DNA of 64,000 nt from Xanthoparmelia taractica (GCA_033085395.1 JANQBS010000081.1:62001-126000); one strand, 5' to 3'; shown: positions 44,311-56,334, numbered from the stretch's first letter. Made by a program: numbers and translations. The notes: generated by a model from the letters alone, not told the origin.

Positions 44311-46184
44311 GAGACCTTGGACCAAGCAAACGGGGGAGATAGTCGTACTTTGGAACGGATATGCACAGAGCATGTGCTGTCAGCAGCAGCGCCCGGATGC
44401 GCGGGAAAGACGGGAAAGACGGCTAGGTGCACCGGTGGCGAGTGTTTACCTGGTCAGTAGCATTGGTACCTCTGCAGCATCGTGTAGCCATTGGCTCCAG
44501 ATGCGGGTGTATCCGTGCGGCGGGGATAAGGTGCAGTGGCAGATGGCAGTCGTCTGAAGGAGAAAAAAAGGTGGTTGGAGCGTAGGGCTGCCTGGGCAGA
44601 GAAGCAGCTTGCGCAAGCACTTGATAGCAACAAGTAGCAAGTATGCACTCAATGATTATTGGGAAAGGGGAAGAAGGGGCCCCTGCCACAAGATTTTTTG
44701 TCTTCAGTGATTGCATTGGGTGTACATGTGGTTTGGGGGGGAGCAGCAGGGACCCTCGGGCTGAGGTAATTGTGTTGCATATGAAGAATGCATGCCCATC
44801 TTTCTTCCCCGGCATTTCTGGCCTACCAGGCAAAGGCAATGTGTGGGGCGCATAGGGTAGGGGCTATTGATAGTAGTACATATCATATTTTATAGAATAA
44901 TAAATGATATGTGCGCGATCGATAGATCTGATGTGTAACATGACTCATGAAGCAGATAGCAAAAGGCTGGATCCACGGCACAGGATGGATGCAACAAAAG
45001 TCCTGTTTTTTTAAACTTTTTATCTTTTTCAATATGATTTTAATACTACGTATAATGATTTTTATAATAAAAAGTACTCCGGTGGTCGTCCAGACCTGTC
45101 ACTTGTCTTTACAGTACTTGGATTGAATATAATTAAATAATTGGTGACAGTATCTGGGTTATCATCTGACCGCGTAGGGTTTTCGTCAAGAGATAGAACC
45201 CTCCGGTTACTTCTACTCTAGTACTACTTCTACTACCTTGTAGCCGTAGCCTTGTAGGTAAAAGGTGTGTCAGTACCTTAGCGTATTATTTTAGAGAGTT
45301 AAGTTGGTAAGGTTGGTAAGTTTTAAGCTGTTCAAAGCAGGGCAGAGCAACGTTGATCGACCGAGCCTTGTCTGCATTTATACTAAACCCCTTATCATGG
45401 TTCCCCCCTGCCTAAGAAAATCCCCAAAAAAAAACAAAACATTGCCATTCCTGTCTCGGCTGAAATCTGAAAATCCTACTTGACTTTACAATAATACTAA
45501 TTATTAATTAATAATAATCCTCCTGCATTTTTGATTTTATTTTTTGATTTTATTTTATCTTGTTCTCTAAATCACATGGAAGCAACTACCAAACCTCCCA
45601 AAAAAAACAAAAACAAAAAGTAGACCTATGACTTCTTCAACAACGATATGCAAAGAGCGACATTACTGAACCACATATTCACACTCGCATATTGGAAAGC
45701 CACAATTGATCTTTCGTCCATCCAGGTCGCAGGTCTTTGATGTGGCGCATTGCTGCAGAAAGACGTGGGGGTGATGCCTCATTTTGGGTAGACATCAGGC
45801 CGAAAAAACAACCAACTCGCTTTGGCCATAACAACGTTTTATTTCAATCCTGCCTCCGACCTCTTTCAATTGCTCGATTTGTATCCTTTTTTTCTCCGAT
45901 ACATTCTCCTTCGACCTGAACGCCTGATATAAGATTCTTATCGTCCTACCCTTGAATTCCTGTCTGTCGGCGTATCAACCCCAAACATCCTTGCGTACTC
46001 GTACATTCACCTGCCTCTTTCGACCTCAGAGAGTTCAATCCATCATCGCCTGTGGTTCATGCCTCATTCGGTCGCTAGCTTCATATTATCCTTTCGTTAA
46101 GCTCTCCGAAGAAATTGTCATTTGCCACAGAGCTCTCGAGCAAGCTTCACTTTGATGCACCGTTCCTGTCACCGCTAAAAAAGG
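44311..46184. other. Long intergenic region, A+T-rich in the middle
   Basis: 1.9 kb between the tandem genes CSN2 and the otubain gene. 44990-45600 is A+T-rich, with TTGATTTTATTTT-like direct repeats near 45528-45560 and A runs at 45417-45440. Frames at 44372-44855 lack motifs. 45600-46184 is probably promoter and leader of the otubain gene. Confidence 0.55.
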
Positions 46185-47984
46185 ATGGCTTCTGAGCAAG
46201 AATTGGCCGAAATGGAGAGAATGTCGAGCGACTGGCGCCCAGAGGCTTCGGTAATCACCAACGGCTACCGCCAATTGACCGTTATCCTGACCAACTTGTT
46301 AGGGACCTTTGGTTGGGCCACTGCAGTCGACGGGCGCACTGGTCGCTGAATATGCACAAGCGGATCCAGTATACGTCAACAAAACCAAGGTATGCACCCA
46401 TAATCGCCTGGATTAAATGCACGAGCAAGAAACCTTGACCTTGATCAGGCACTTTCCCAGAGATACTCTCATTATCGCGCGCTCAAAGGCGATGGCAACT
46501 GTGGATGGCGAGGTACGTTTCTCCTCCCCTCTGCAATCCCTCTTCTGCGCCGTCAGACTAAGAGGTCAACAAGCCCTCGCATTCGGCTACTTCGAAACTC
46601 TTCTCCGCCTTGGCGACGCCTCAAAGATGCTAGAAGAAGCAGCGAGGTTCAGAGCCTTCGAGGCGTTGATGCACACTGTCGGACCCCTTGATTTGTATGA
46701 AGACTTCATCGAGCCGACGGCGGAGCTGTTAGAACAGCAGGCTGCAACTCTACCGAACCATGATGGAGGCGCTGCACTACAGGCTATCTTTAACGATGAA
46801 GCGCCTTCCAGCCAGCTTACCTATTCGTTCAAGGTAGGTCTAGTGATAAATCGCGGGCCAAATCCCTGGAATCGGTTTGGCTAATCTCATTCAGCTCATT
46901 ACCAGTGCATGGATGAAGTCGAATGCAGAGTCCTATGCAAATTTTCTAGACGATATGGACGTCCATACTTACTGTACGAGGAATATTGAACCGTTCGCCA
47001 TTGAGCTTGACCACGTTGGACTGCAAGCCCTCGCTACCGCAATTATCAACGAAGCAGGCATGGCTATTGAAGTTCTATATCTCGACCGCAGTGCTGGCGT
47101 GGAGGTCACGCCACATCGATTGCCTGTGCTTGACGCTAACAATCACGAGAGGAAAGGGGGACCTACAGTCCAACTTTTGTATCGCCCGTGCGTCTCTCCA
47201 TCGACGTGGAACCACTTGAAGCTGGCGCTAATTTGCAGTAGAGGGCACTATGATCTGTTGTACAAGGCCGAAGATGTTGCGGAGATGTCGCGCCATGCTA
47301 TGTCGAATCCTGAGATACGGCTCGTGTCTGCTCCACAAATCCCAATCTCTAGAACCGCACACTTTCCTCACGATGTAGACTTGGACATGCTAGCAGACAT
47401 TCCTGGCTTCTCTTCTAGCATGTTTCCCATGCCGTATACCCATACATCAACCGAGCCGTACCAAAGCACAGTCGAACCCTTCTTGTCTACACCACGCACG
47501 ATACCTCCAGCAACGCCCATCTTTCGCCCTTACCAGAACCAAGTTGAAACCTTCTCGTCGACGCCACGTACGACGACCCCAGCAACGCCAAATTATTCAC
47601 CAATGGACACGGCAGTGAAGGAGGAGCATTCCCCAAAGACCGTGATACATTCGCCCATCTCACCCCATCCAAAAGAGGTACCAATCCAAGCAGACTTCAA
47701 GCCACGTACGAAGCAGCAGCGAAAGTATGACCGACGTCTCGTCAAAGCCCAAGGGGAGCAAAATCAGAGCGATGTTTTGAAAGAGTAAGTAGCCAAGCCT
47801 TCGAAAAAGCCCTCCTCAAGGCAATCAGAAGATGATTCTTGTCGTCAGATGCAGCCTAGACAAGTCCAAAAAGGAAGACCCTTCGCACTTCACCAATCAG
47901 CGCTTTCAACCTCAGATATGGCAACCCGGGCGTGACTACGAAAGAGCAGGCGAAGTTGAGAACTCTAGAAGGGGGTCATATTAG
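46185..47984 (+). CDS. Otubain-type ubiquitin thioesterase
   Basis: Seven exons (46185-46250, 46303-46389, 46449-46512, 46574-46833, 46895-47187, 47239-47784, 47849-47984) encode 483 residues. Peptidase C65 signatures: YSHYRALKGDGNCGWRALAF with the catalytic Asp and Cys (across intron 3), IEPFAIELDHVGLQALATAI, and the catalytic-His block LLYRPRGHYDLLYK (across intron 5). Fungal members remove ubiquitin, probably from Lys48 chains. After the domain lies a Pro/Thr-rich linker (residues ~310-400) with a 24-residue imperfect repeat. The last exon gives CSLDKSKKEDPSHFTNQRFQ, then PQIWQPGRDYE, a C terminus I associate with ascomycete otubains. The frame would stop early without the final intron. 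Confidence 0.9.
47471..47590 (+). repeat. 72-bp imperfect tandem repeat inside the otubain gene
   Basis: Two copies offset by 72 bp (starts 47471 and 47543). They encode VEPFLSTPRTIPPATP and VETFSSTPRTTTPATP, a Thr-Pro-rich linker with several SP/TP sites. Confidence 0.75.
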
Positions 47985-49369
47985 ACATGTCGGCTTTTAA
48001 CGAGGGTTTGTCTTCTTGCCTGGCATGCAGTATCATTTCCCTTCCAAGGTTCGACGTGTGGCATCAACAAGGAGGTGGATCCTCCTACATTCAACACCAA
48101 AAATTAGCGGGTTTTTCTTCCTTTTTCTATGATATGATGGGTGGGAACGACTTGCGCTGCTGCAGAGCCATTGTGGAGGGTCCGGCGGCAGCAGACATGA
48201 TGCATTTCGGCACCGCCAATCATATCCCTAGGGTATTGGTCTCTGTCACGGCAAAATAAGTGGGTTTCCCAGCGAGATGACGACAACGAGGATAAGGACG
48301 GAATGGAACAAAATTATCTGATACGAGGGCTAGGTTTGTTACTGGATCCGACACGGATCCTTTAGCAGGTAATGTGGAGTTGGGAACAGTTGCTTCCGTA
48401 CATTTTTACGTCCCCGAACAAGCGTTTTTCTTATTAGCCAGCCAGCCAGCCAGCCAGCAGCAACAAACGAGATACCATCTTGTCATTTATACATACACTC
48501 AATCATCCGTTTTGAATGAATCTGAAGAAGCTTCCGCTCTGCCATTGCTTGCTGGTAGCCATAACCCTCTGCGTGCTTTGTAGATGTGCATTGTTAGACT
48601 ACCATGCCATGTGCCAAATTCATAGGCAAGTGCTAGTACGAGGTGGATGTAATGTCTAGATCATTCAGGCACGTTTGTATCTCAGCTGAGAAAGCAAGGG
48701 CAATGGTGAATGTGTGACTTGACTGCTACGAGAGAAGAGCCATGATGCGGTGGACACATGTGACGATTACCTTACCTTACCTCGAAGCCTGAGGACATCA
48801 TGCGTCTAATTGAGTCGAGATGTCAAGATGTCAAGATGAGTGAGGTATAGCCCACGCCTAACGCGGTATAAGACCGACCCTATCCTATGTAACGATGCAA
48901 CAGCAGTGTGGTATCTATCATATGCCAAACAATATTGATAGCAAAGACATGTCTGTCATGTCTATAGTGACAGGGCCTGATTATGAATAAAAGCATAGGA
49001 ACTGCGCGCCATGCTGTATGACCACAAGTAAGGTATCCATCCGTGAATACAACAAACGACAGAGGTATCCGCAGCATGTGGCTCAAGAAACAAATGGTTA
49101 GGAACAGGGCTGTGACACGGTGGAACGTATATATACACAGAAAAGGGAAAAAAGGGACAGCCGCCGATTCCAAAGCCCCAAAAGGCCAAAAACAAAAGAC
49201 ATGACGCTTTTGGAAGCATATTATTCCACCACATTCAGACATTATATCTATACAGTCCGTCCGGGACCATCCAGATACGCCGTTCGCCGCTGCTCGAAAA
49301 CGAAATCAAGATGGAAAGCAGAGCGAGAAATACAACAATACGAGGGGTGGAGAGTCAAGGTTCGATGCC
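47985..49369. other. Convergent 3' flanks with simple repeats
   Basis: Between otubain (+) and the EGF-like gene (-). Contains GCCA x5 near 48439-48460, TACCTTACCTTACC near 48770-48781 and TCAAGATG x2 near 48823-48838. Frames up to 120 codons lack motifs. Confidence 0.5.
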
Positions 49370-52072
49370 TCAGCTTCCGACTCCGGCGCCCGTCCCTCCA
49401 TAAAGGGTCCCGTTCCCGAAGCCCACGGTCAAAGCCGATAGATCCACGGTGACATTCCCACCAGCGCTGGTGTCGCCCGGATCAAACGTTTTGCCGTTTC
49501 TCAACGTGGCTTGTAATTTGCTCAACGCCGCTTTGGTAGTGTCAAGCGACGAGGTCTCCTGAAAGATGAAGAGGACCGCCGTGCCGGCAAAGTCTAGCAC
49601 CGTTGGAGTAATCGTCTTTTGGTCGCCAGTGGAGACTGGCGCTGAAGATGTTGCGGCTGGAGCGAATGCCCCAGTGGGCTGCGCGTCGTAAAGGATGCTG
49701 TTGGAGGTCTGAGCGACACCACGGGCTTCGAGAATATGTGAGGGGCGGTGACGGGTCCTTGTAGGCGGTGCGATGACCTCCTCCAAGTTCAGACTTCTGG
49801 GGCGACTACGGGAATGAGCTTCACGCGAGAGGAGCGGAAGATCAAGATCTCTGCGCTGTGACTGTGAGCCAAAGGTGACGAGGGTATTCTCTGAAGAGCA
49901 TGAGAGGTTGCTGACGCTAAAAAGGGAGAGGAGGATATATGGGGTGATTGGGATGCTATATTTGGACTGTGCCGCTGTGAGAATATGGGGTATGCTGCTG
50001 CCAAGGGTTGAATTCTTATAGGCCCCAGTAGTAGCGGTGACAGAGACATCACTGGTTGTACAGCTGCTGTCACCGGCGGTGTTGCACGTAAATCCTGTGT
50101 AACCATTGGCGCAGACGCATCTGCACGTCTTGTCGATTACGACGTTGGTCCCGCCGTTTCCGCAAGGGTTGCTTGTTTGGCAGCTGGCAAGGGTTGGCGA
50201 GTTGTTTTTGTGCTGGCGAGGAAGAACTATCAGAGTGACTGGTATAATGATAGCGGCGGCGATGAGCAGTAGTAGGATGATCAGGAGGAGAATGAAAGCC
50301 CAGACGGGCATGCCGCAGCATCTCCGCTCCTTGTCTCTGTGACCGGTCGAGGAGCCATAGTTGGTCGTCTGAGCTCTTGACAGATTAGACTTGCCATGCG
50401 GCGATGGGGTTGGCCAACCGGAAGGTCGCTGGCCGGTAGGCGTGGTGGGCGATGGTGATGGAAATGCTGCCAGGATATCTGAAATCGAGCCAGTGCGAGA
50501 GCCCTGGCGCGCCCTTTCTTTTGACTCCTTCTCCTTCGCATTCAACATATCCAGCATGCCTATTCGACTTGCTGTCCTGCCTCGGTCAAGGTTCGAAGCC
50601 AATTTTGTTGCTCGCCTAATGAGCTCTGGTAGACTCGTTGCACTGTCCCTGCCTTCTTTTGTAGCTTTTAGGTTCAAGTTTGGTGGTCGCTTGGTCCCTC
50701 TTCCCGTCATTGACGGGGCTGTTGAGGGCGAAGCAGTCCCGCTTGAAGCGAGAGCGCCGCCTTTTTCAAGGTGACCCAGTATCTCGTCTACCCTGGGATC
50801 GACGAACGAATCTGGTGAGGATGGTGTCCCGAAGTAGGCATTGTTAGCTGGCAAGTGGTTTGTCTTGAGTGCTCGAGGCATAGGGGATTCACCCGTGGGC
50901 GAATCTAGAAACGTTGCATCGCTCTCATATCCAGAATACGGGTGTAGCCTCGCATTGCCCCTAAAGTTGTGTCGGCCGATGGGGTCCGTATCGGCGGTAT
51001 TTACGACACCAGGCCGCCACCGTTCATCCTGTCTAGCCTGCCAATCCAACTCTTGCATGGTGCGTGACCCTCTGTCAGATTCATCTCCACTTTCCACCGT
51101 ATCCAGAGACGTGATTCGTGGATGTCCAGTTTTTCTCACCAGGTCACTCGCATCATCATGATCACCTGCGCTGGAACCACGTCCACTGTTGCCCCCAGGT
51201 ATATCTTCCTCTTCTTCTTCATCAATGCCAGCTCCCATGTAGTATTCAGGCGGACCGTCGCCCCAACTCTCTGGCATGACCGTACTGGAGGCGTAGGAGC
51301 TATGGGTCTCCGACATTTCTTCCGGTATCGGTGGTACAAAGGACGTCTGCGAATAATATGACGAGCCACCTTTTCGTGCCGAAGGAGGGGGTCCCAGGTT
51401 TCGCCTGGGTGGAGGTTGGCAACTAGGCATTGGTGGCACCACGGGTGTGGAAGGAAAATCAGGAATGCTGCCGGTGGAAGATTCGGCTCTCGTCGACGTT
51501 GTTGAGGTTGTGGGCGGCCGACTAGAGCTACTAAAATCCAAGTAGTTATCCTCCCAATAGTTTCGTGGCGGCTGTTGTTGGGCTTGAGGGTTTCGATATT
51601 GCAGCGGTGGAGGTTCCTTGTCTCCATAGCCGGTGGATTGCAGCATTGGCGGCACGACGTTTGGTCTTGGTGGTCTCTGTGGTGGTGGACCTCGACCTAC
51701 ATGCCGATCCTGTATTGGATTGGTCTGAGTGTTGTCTTGGGGAGACACAGGACTCGAGGGGCCTTTTCCAGGACGGGTGGAAGGCAATGGTACGCTCCCT
51801 GGAGAACCCTGGCCCTGTCTACTCCCATGGCTTGGGGATTGTGGGTATCGAGCACGGTCAGTTGGGCTGGTGCCCGGTTGTGGAGATCTTCTTGGTGAGA
51901 TCTTGACAGAGAGTGGTGCAGGATATGGCGGCATCTGAGGGTGCTCCTGCGGCACGCCTGCAGCTGCTCTTTCTCTCGCGCGTTTTACCGAGCCTGCAGG
52001 ACTCTTTTCCCCGCTCATTGTCCTGCCTTGGCCAGCGGTGCCTCGCCGAGGTTCTCGGGTATCCGACTCCAT
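49370..52072 (-). CDS. Large single-pass membrane protein with EGF-like motif
   Basis: One uninterrupted 900-codon frame. The first ~580 residues are hydrophilic and rich in Pro, Ser, Gly and Arg (for example PPPQRPPRPNVVPPM), probably a disordered cytoplasmic region with many SP/TP sites. A strong transmembrane segment follows near residue 588 (AFILLLIILLLLIAAAIIIP). Just outside it comes a Cys-rich EGF-like unit: SNPCGNGGTNVVIDKTCRC, then VCANGYTGFTCN. The C-terminal ~230 residues are Ser/Thr-rich and end GFGNGTLYGGTGAGVGS. Such proteins occur widely in filamentous ascomycetes and may sense or anchor the cell wall; the role is not established. The lack of introns over 2.7 kb is unusual here but not abnormal. 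Confidence 0.85.
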   Translation of the reverse strand: MESDTREPRRGTAGQGRTMSGEKSPAGSVKRARERAAAGVPQEHPQMPPYPAPLSVKISPRRSPQPGTSPTDRARYPQSPSHGSRQGQGSPGSVPLPSTRPGKGPSSPVSPQDNTQTNPIQDRHVGRGPPPQRPPRPNVVPPMLQSTGYGDKEPPPLQYRNPQAQQQPPRNYWEDNYLDFSSSSRPPTTSTTSTRAESSTGSIPDFPSTPVVPPMPSCQPPPRRNLGPPPSARKGGSSYYSQTSFVPPIPEEMSETHSSYASSTVMPESWGDGPPEYYMGAGIDEEEEEDIPGGNSGRGSSAGDHDDASDLVRKTGHPRITSLDTVESGDESDRGSRTMQELDWQARQDERWRPGVVNTADTDPIGRHNFRGNARLHPYSGYESDATFLDSPTGESPMPRALKTNHLPANNAYFGTPSSPDSFVDPRVDEILGHLEKGGALASSGTASPSTAPSMTGRGTKRPPNLNLKATKEGRDSATSLPELIRRATKLASNLDRGRTASRIGMLDMLNAKEKESKERARQGSRTGSISDILAAFPSPSPTTPTGQRPSGWPTPSPHGKSNLSRAQTTNYGSSTGHRDKERRCCGMPVWAFILLLIILLLLIAAAIIIPVTLIVLPRQHKNNSPTLASCQTSNPCGNGGTNVVIDKTCRCVCANGYTGFTCNTAGDSSCTTSDVSVTATTGAYKNSTLGSSIPHILTAAQSKYSIPITPYILLSLFSVSNLSCSSENTLVTFGSQSQRRDLDLPLLSREAHSRSRPRSLNLEEVIAPPTRTRHRPSHILEARGVAQTSNSILYDAQPTGAFAPAATSSAPVSTGDQKTITPTVLDFAGTAVLFIFQETSSLDTTKAALSKLQATLRNGKTFDPGDTSAGGNVTVDLSALTVGFGNGTLYGGTGAGVGS

Positions 52073-54511
52073 CTGCGACTTCAGTGCTGGAGGATCCCTA
52101 TAAAATAAGTCAAGTCATGCTCGTAGTTGTAAATCCTGGCGGCGTTCTCAATGTTGCATCAACCGCGGGCACAATTCCTTGCTGCAGGGACGTCTTGGTC
52201 TGCAAAGACGGTATGATGGTATGCTCCTTGTCGATACGGCCGACCAGCAGCGCGGGACAGGCTCGTTTTCTGTAATGACGGTATGGGTGAAACAGATGTT
52301 GAAAGGGTGACTGGAAGCAAAGGACAGCAAGTGTAGCCTGGGGGGCTGAGGAGGAGTGTTTGCGCGGCCCAACGTATTTGGAATGGGGTAGCGGCACAGA
52401 TGACAAGGCGTATATGGAAGACGTTCGCAATGGTCGATTGTACTTTGACGCAGGGTTTTGACAAGGTGGCTTTCTCGGGGAAAACGGGGTTTGATTGGCG
52501 TGTATAGGAGCGTCAAGCTCGCGATTATTACGAATGTTGGTGGAAAGGGAGTGCCAATGCGCGGTGGAGGCGATGTAGAAGGTTTTGCAGGAGGCGATAT
52601 ATGGTGGGTATCCAAAAAATTACGAATGGGGAAAAGGATGCGGTAAAGATGCGAACGAGAAAGAGACACGAGAGCAGAAGGCTGTATGAAAGAGAGTGAA
52701 GAGGGTGGATGGTGGATAGTGGATGATGGATCGTTTGGGGTTTAGGCGATTTCGGCAGCAGAGCGGCAGGAGGAGGAGCAGGGGGAGCAGGGAGAGCAGG
52801 GGCCCTTTGGGCGCATTGAGTGATTGGAGGGTGAGTAAAGGCAGGGGCTGCTCTTTGAGACGCTGGTTTGAAGAAGAATAATATGAAGATAAAGTAGATG
52901 AAGATTGAGTAATAATCATATTTCTCTAACAACACGGGCTAGTTCTAGCAAGGCGTATGGTCCGTCTAAAGGCTCACCAATAAAACTTTCTTTGTCAATA
53001 ATACTGTAATAATAAGGATAATAATAATAATAAAAAAAGAATCAGCATGATATTTAGTGTTAGTGATAATAATAATGATAGGTATTGGCCTTCAAGAAAT
53101 AAGTATCCTTCTTCTATTTCCGAAGTCTGACGCATGCAGGAACAAGGGGGGTATGTCTGGCGTGTGTCTGAGGTAAGAGAAAGACGTGTTTCAGAATGCC
53201 CGATCCAACGTAGCAAAGACGCGCGCTTTCAATACTTTACTTTAGTCGTATCAGAGCAAGGCACCACGTGGTGAAGGGATTACTTTACTTTACTTTACCT
53301 TGAGACTATTCATTAACATAATCAATATGGATAAAAGTCAAAAAACACTTGGGACTTTTTGATAATAATAAATGCATGAAACTCGTCGCGTGTCACTCAG
53401 ATTAGCCATGTGGAAAGTATATCGAGATAAAGTATGATTGATTAATTAAAGTAAAGTAAGTATTTTGTACCTCCGTACGTACTTCGTAATTCTACGGGTG
53501 GAAAGAATATTACTTGCAGCTAAAGTACTATACTTTACCTTATACCCGCACCGGCTCCACGGGAATCCGCCCGGATAAGATAACCGGGCAATCAAACATG
53601 ATGAAAAGTACCTAGGTACTTTAGTCTGTCCTCCAGTCCTAAATCCATGGATAGCTTCAAATCTGTCAAAAGTCAAGTCGTTGGCCTGATTTTCCTTCCT
53701 CATTTATTTCCATCCTTCATTATCGTATATTATTCAATTTTTATTCTCTGTCCTTTTTGTCCGGGACACTGCCTCCTCTCTGCCCTTCTCAAGCTGACAT
53801 GCTGCCCTCCTGCTGACCTTTCCTCGACGCGGCGTAGTCTGCGAGCATCCATGGCACAGTCGGCGAATGACCATACCAAAACTGTTCACTCCCTTAACTC
53901 CGCTGCTCAATCTCGGAGACCTGTGTGCCATTCCCATTAGCCTTTGCCCTGCCTTCTTCGCCACGCTCTGCCTAGCTGGACCATGCAGACATCGAGGCAT
54001 ACCCGGTTTGATATCACTTTGCAAGGAATACCTGTGCTCACTCTTTCGAGCCAAGATGGATTCATCAAATCCCCAAATCCGGCAGGACACGCCTTGAGCT
54101 TTCTAACTAGCCCAAGGTCCATCATAGCTATAGACATCAGTCTTGACGAGGAGATGCCAATAGAAAATGATTGGCTATTCACACCATGCATCGGACCTTC
54201 CATTTTTCCTCCTATACGAATGGTGGCCCTAAGGAAGTCACGATGAAGAGTCCTGTCCCCGACGGGCTCACTGTTTTGGCCTCACTCTCTGTCTCTCTCT
54301 CACATTAAACAATTCCCTACCAAGAATTGGCATAACCAATTTGCAGCTTTTTTCTTCTTTTTTCCCACTCAGAACAGAATCCCCTAGACCTTGTGAGCTA
54401 TTCTCTAATTTGTTTTATCCAACCAAGGAGCCTTGCCTGAGGTAGACGTTTTATCATCACGCGCGACTCCTTCAACCTCTGGGGGCAATTAGAGACTTGT
54501 CCTGCAATAAC
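52073..54511. promoter_or_regulatory. 2.4-kb divergent intergenic region
   Basis: Lies between two divergent genes (EGF-like on the left, disordered protein on the right), so it should contain both promoters. Contents: G/A-rich stretch 52690-52870, AAT repeats 53009-53075, and a cluster of TTTAC-type pentamers at 53230-53560. Frames such as minus 52935-52528 (P/A-rich, leader-like) and plus 53647-53940 or 53944-54246 have no motifs and are likely 5' UTR or chance. Confidence 0.5.
53230..53560. repeat. Dispersed TTTAC / GTAAA pentamer cluster
   Basis: TACTTTACTTTA-type runs occur at about 53233-53245, 53280-53300 (the longest, TTACTTTACTTTACTTTACC) and 53530-53541. The reverse complement (AAAGTAAAGTAAG) lies at about 53447-53461, so inverted pairs exist. 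Confidence 0.75.
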
Positions 54512-56334
54512 ATGGCCTCTCCTCGTGCGCACTTCTTTGGGCATATCTTGCGTGATGAACTAGGTCGCGCTGGTACTGGTAATAGTAAGCCCCGTTCCGA
54601 AGACTTTATCCCTGCTTCAAGCCTCTAAGTCTAGAGCTACGCGCACGGTTTTGATGTGGTGTAGAGCAACGTTAGACTAACACAGCTCCTACAGCGGATG
54701 GAGAGGACATCACTATGTCGAGTCCAACGATTGTCCCTGACAACTCCCACTGTCTGAACCAGTCCGTTGCTGCTCATATCGCAACTACATCCCCAACAAC
54801 CCCGAAAAGGCCAACCGCGAACAGTGCCAAGAAGAGGAGACAGATGCCAGATCTCACACGACCTACAGCAACCCCTAGCCATGGCGCCAAGATGTCAATG
54901 ATCTTCCGCGACGCTGCAACCTCATTGCAGGGTAGCAGATTACCCACATCTCAAACGTCACCCAACATCAAGAAGTTCAGATTACCCCTTCCGCAAGCTC
55001 GCAACATCAAATTTGGCGGTACTTGCCAGGATGTTACTATGGTCTCATCAGGTCTGGGTAGCCCGCCAATGATGGAACAGCTTTCACGGGAACCATGCGA
55101 ACAGGAATGCGCTTCATTCGAGGTCGCTCGTCATCAGGCGTCTGCAATTGAGCCACATTATTCAGCCGTGACACACTTGACCAAGGCTGGTCGTGCTTCC
55201 CCTCGAACTATCACTAACAGTCGTCTCGGCGCAGCTACTAGTCTTGGCGGTATGCGTCTTGATAAAAAGTCAAGGGACGGCAGCGCCTCTTTACCGTCGC
55301 AAATCGAAGAAAAGGGTGAAGAGGTCAACAGTAGCAGATCTGCGATGCCAAATGCACCAATCTCCGACTTTGGTGAGAACCCAAAGGATGTGAAGTATCC
55401 AGTCCTCGAAAATTGGCGATCACCGCGGTCGAGCTCTAGTGGATGTTGTCTTAGCTCTGACGGTGACGACCTACATTCTACTCATGGCGTACCTTTCATC
55501 TTGCCATTTCCCTCTTCAAATGTGGAAGCACCACCACGCTCTGATATCGACACATGGCTCAACGGAGTTGTGGAGGCAACAGCTACCGGACTTCCAAGCT
55601 CGCCGAAGCAGTCTTCTGACAAAGAAGACTTGCTAATGGATGACAGACCCCTTTCACGAAACGTAGCATCGCTAATGAATGACAAACCCCTTTCACGAAA
55701 CATAGCATCGAACCTTCCATCCCCTATAAAACCCCAAGTATCTCCGTCGAAGCTCAAGCAGGACATGCAGTCTTCGTTGAGAGCATCCAGCGATAAGGAG
55801 AATGTCAGCCCTTCAGAGAACCCTTCCTCGCCTATACGACCTCGTGCACATCTCCGACCAAGGACCCCGTCTCACTCTTGCCAAAATAATACTCAGACAA
55901 CTCTCCAACAAACCAAAGCACTTCCCCTCGATTACCCTCTGACCCCACAAGGCCACGTAAGCCTCCCTCCAAAACGTAAAAAACCTCGTATCGACCGGAT
56001 CGCCTCCAGCAGAGCGGGGGCTGAGGTACCGACCGCCTGCGGAGACTTTACGATCCATGAGGACCAAGTGGCTAAAGCGCTGGCGCAGCTGAGTCCACAT
56101 GTTGAGCTTCATCGTAAAGGTAGAGGGCCAAGAAGGGAAAGGTGCACGAGCTACTGGGACGAGGACATCCTGAAGCCCGGCTCGCAGTGTGTACCCATGG
56201 ATGTGGATAGTAATGGTGAGATGACGGGGAAGGGGAAGCCAGTATTGGTTGAGACAAAACAGGCAGTTCAATTGAGAGCGGAAAAACCGTTTTCCAAGAA
56301 GGCTGAGTCTGCAAGCTTTCAAATAAAAGCTTGA
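54512..56334 (+). CDS. Disordered nuclear-type protein, unknown function
   Basis: Two exons (54512-54584 and 54695-56334) encode 570 residues. The first exon gives MASPRAHFFGHILRDELGRA; the joined frame reads TGNTDGEDITMSSPTIVPDN. The rest is Ser/Pro-rich with many SP and TP sites, basic clusters (KRPTANSAKKRRQM, PPKRKKPRIDR) that could be nuclear signals, and a short helix-like block FTIHEDQVAKALAQLSPHVE. No folded domain is recognised. Multiple CDK-type sites and basic motifs suggest a cell-cycle or chromatin-linked protein, but that is only composition-based. A 39-bp exact-length tandem duplication lies within it. Confidence 0.65.
55632..55709 (+). repeat. 39-bp tandem duplication in coding sequence
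   Basis: Units 55632-55670 and 55671-55709 differ at only a few positions and keep the frame. They encode LMDDRPLSRNVAS and LMNDKPLSRNIAS. Confidence 0.9.

Noticed and set aside
46417..46573. Reading the otubain exon 4 as starting at the earlier AG or ATG
   Set aside because: Only the AAG acceptor at 46571-46573 joins GWRA to LAFGYFE, as the catalytic domain requires.
52528..52935. A 135-codon Pro/Ala-rich minus-strand frame
   Set aside because: Low-complexity leader-like sequence upstream of the EGF-like gene; no start context or motif to support a protein.
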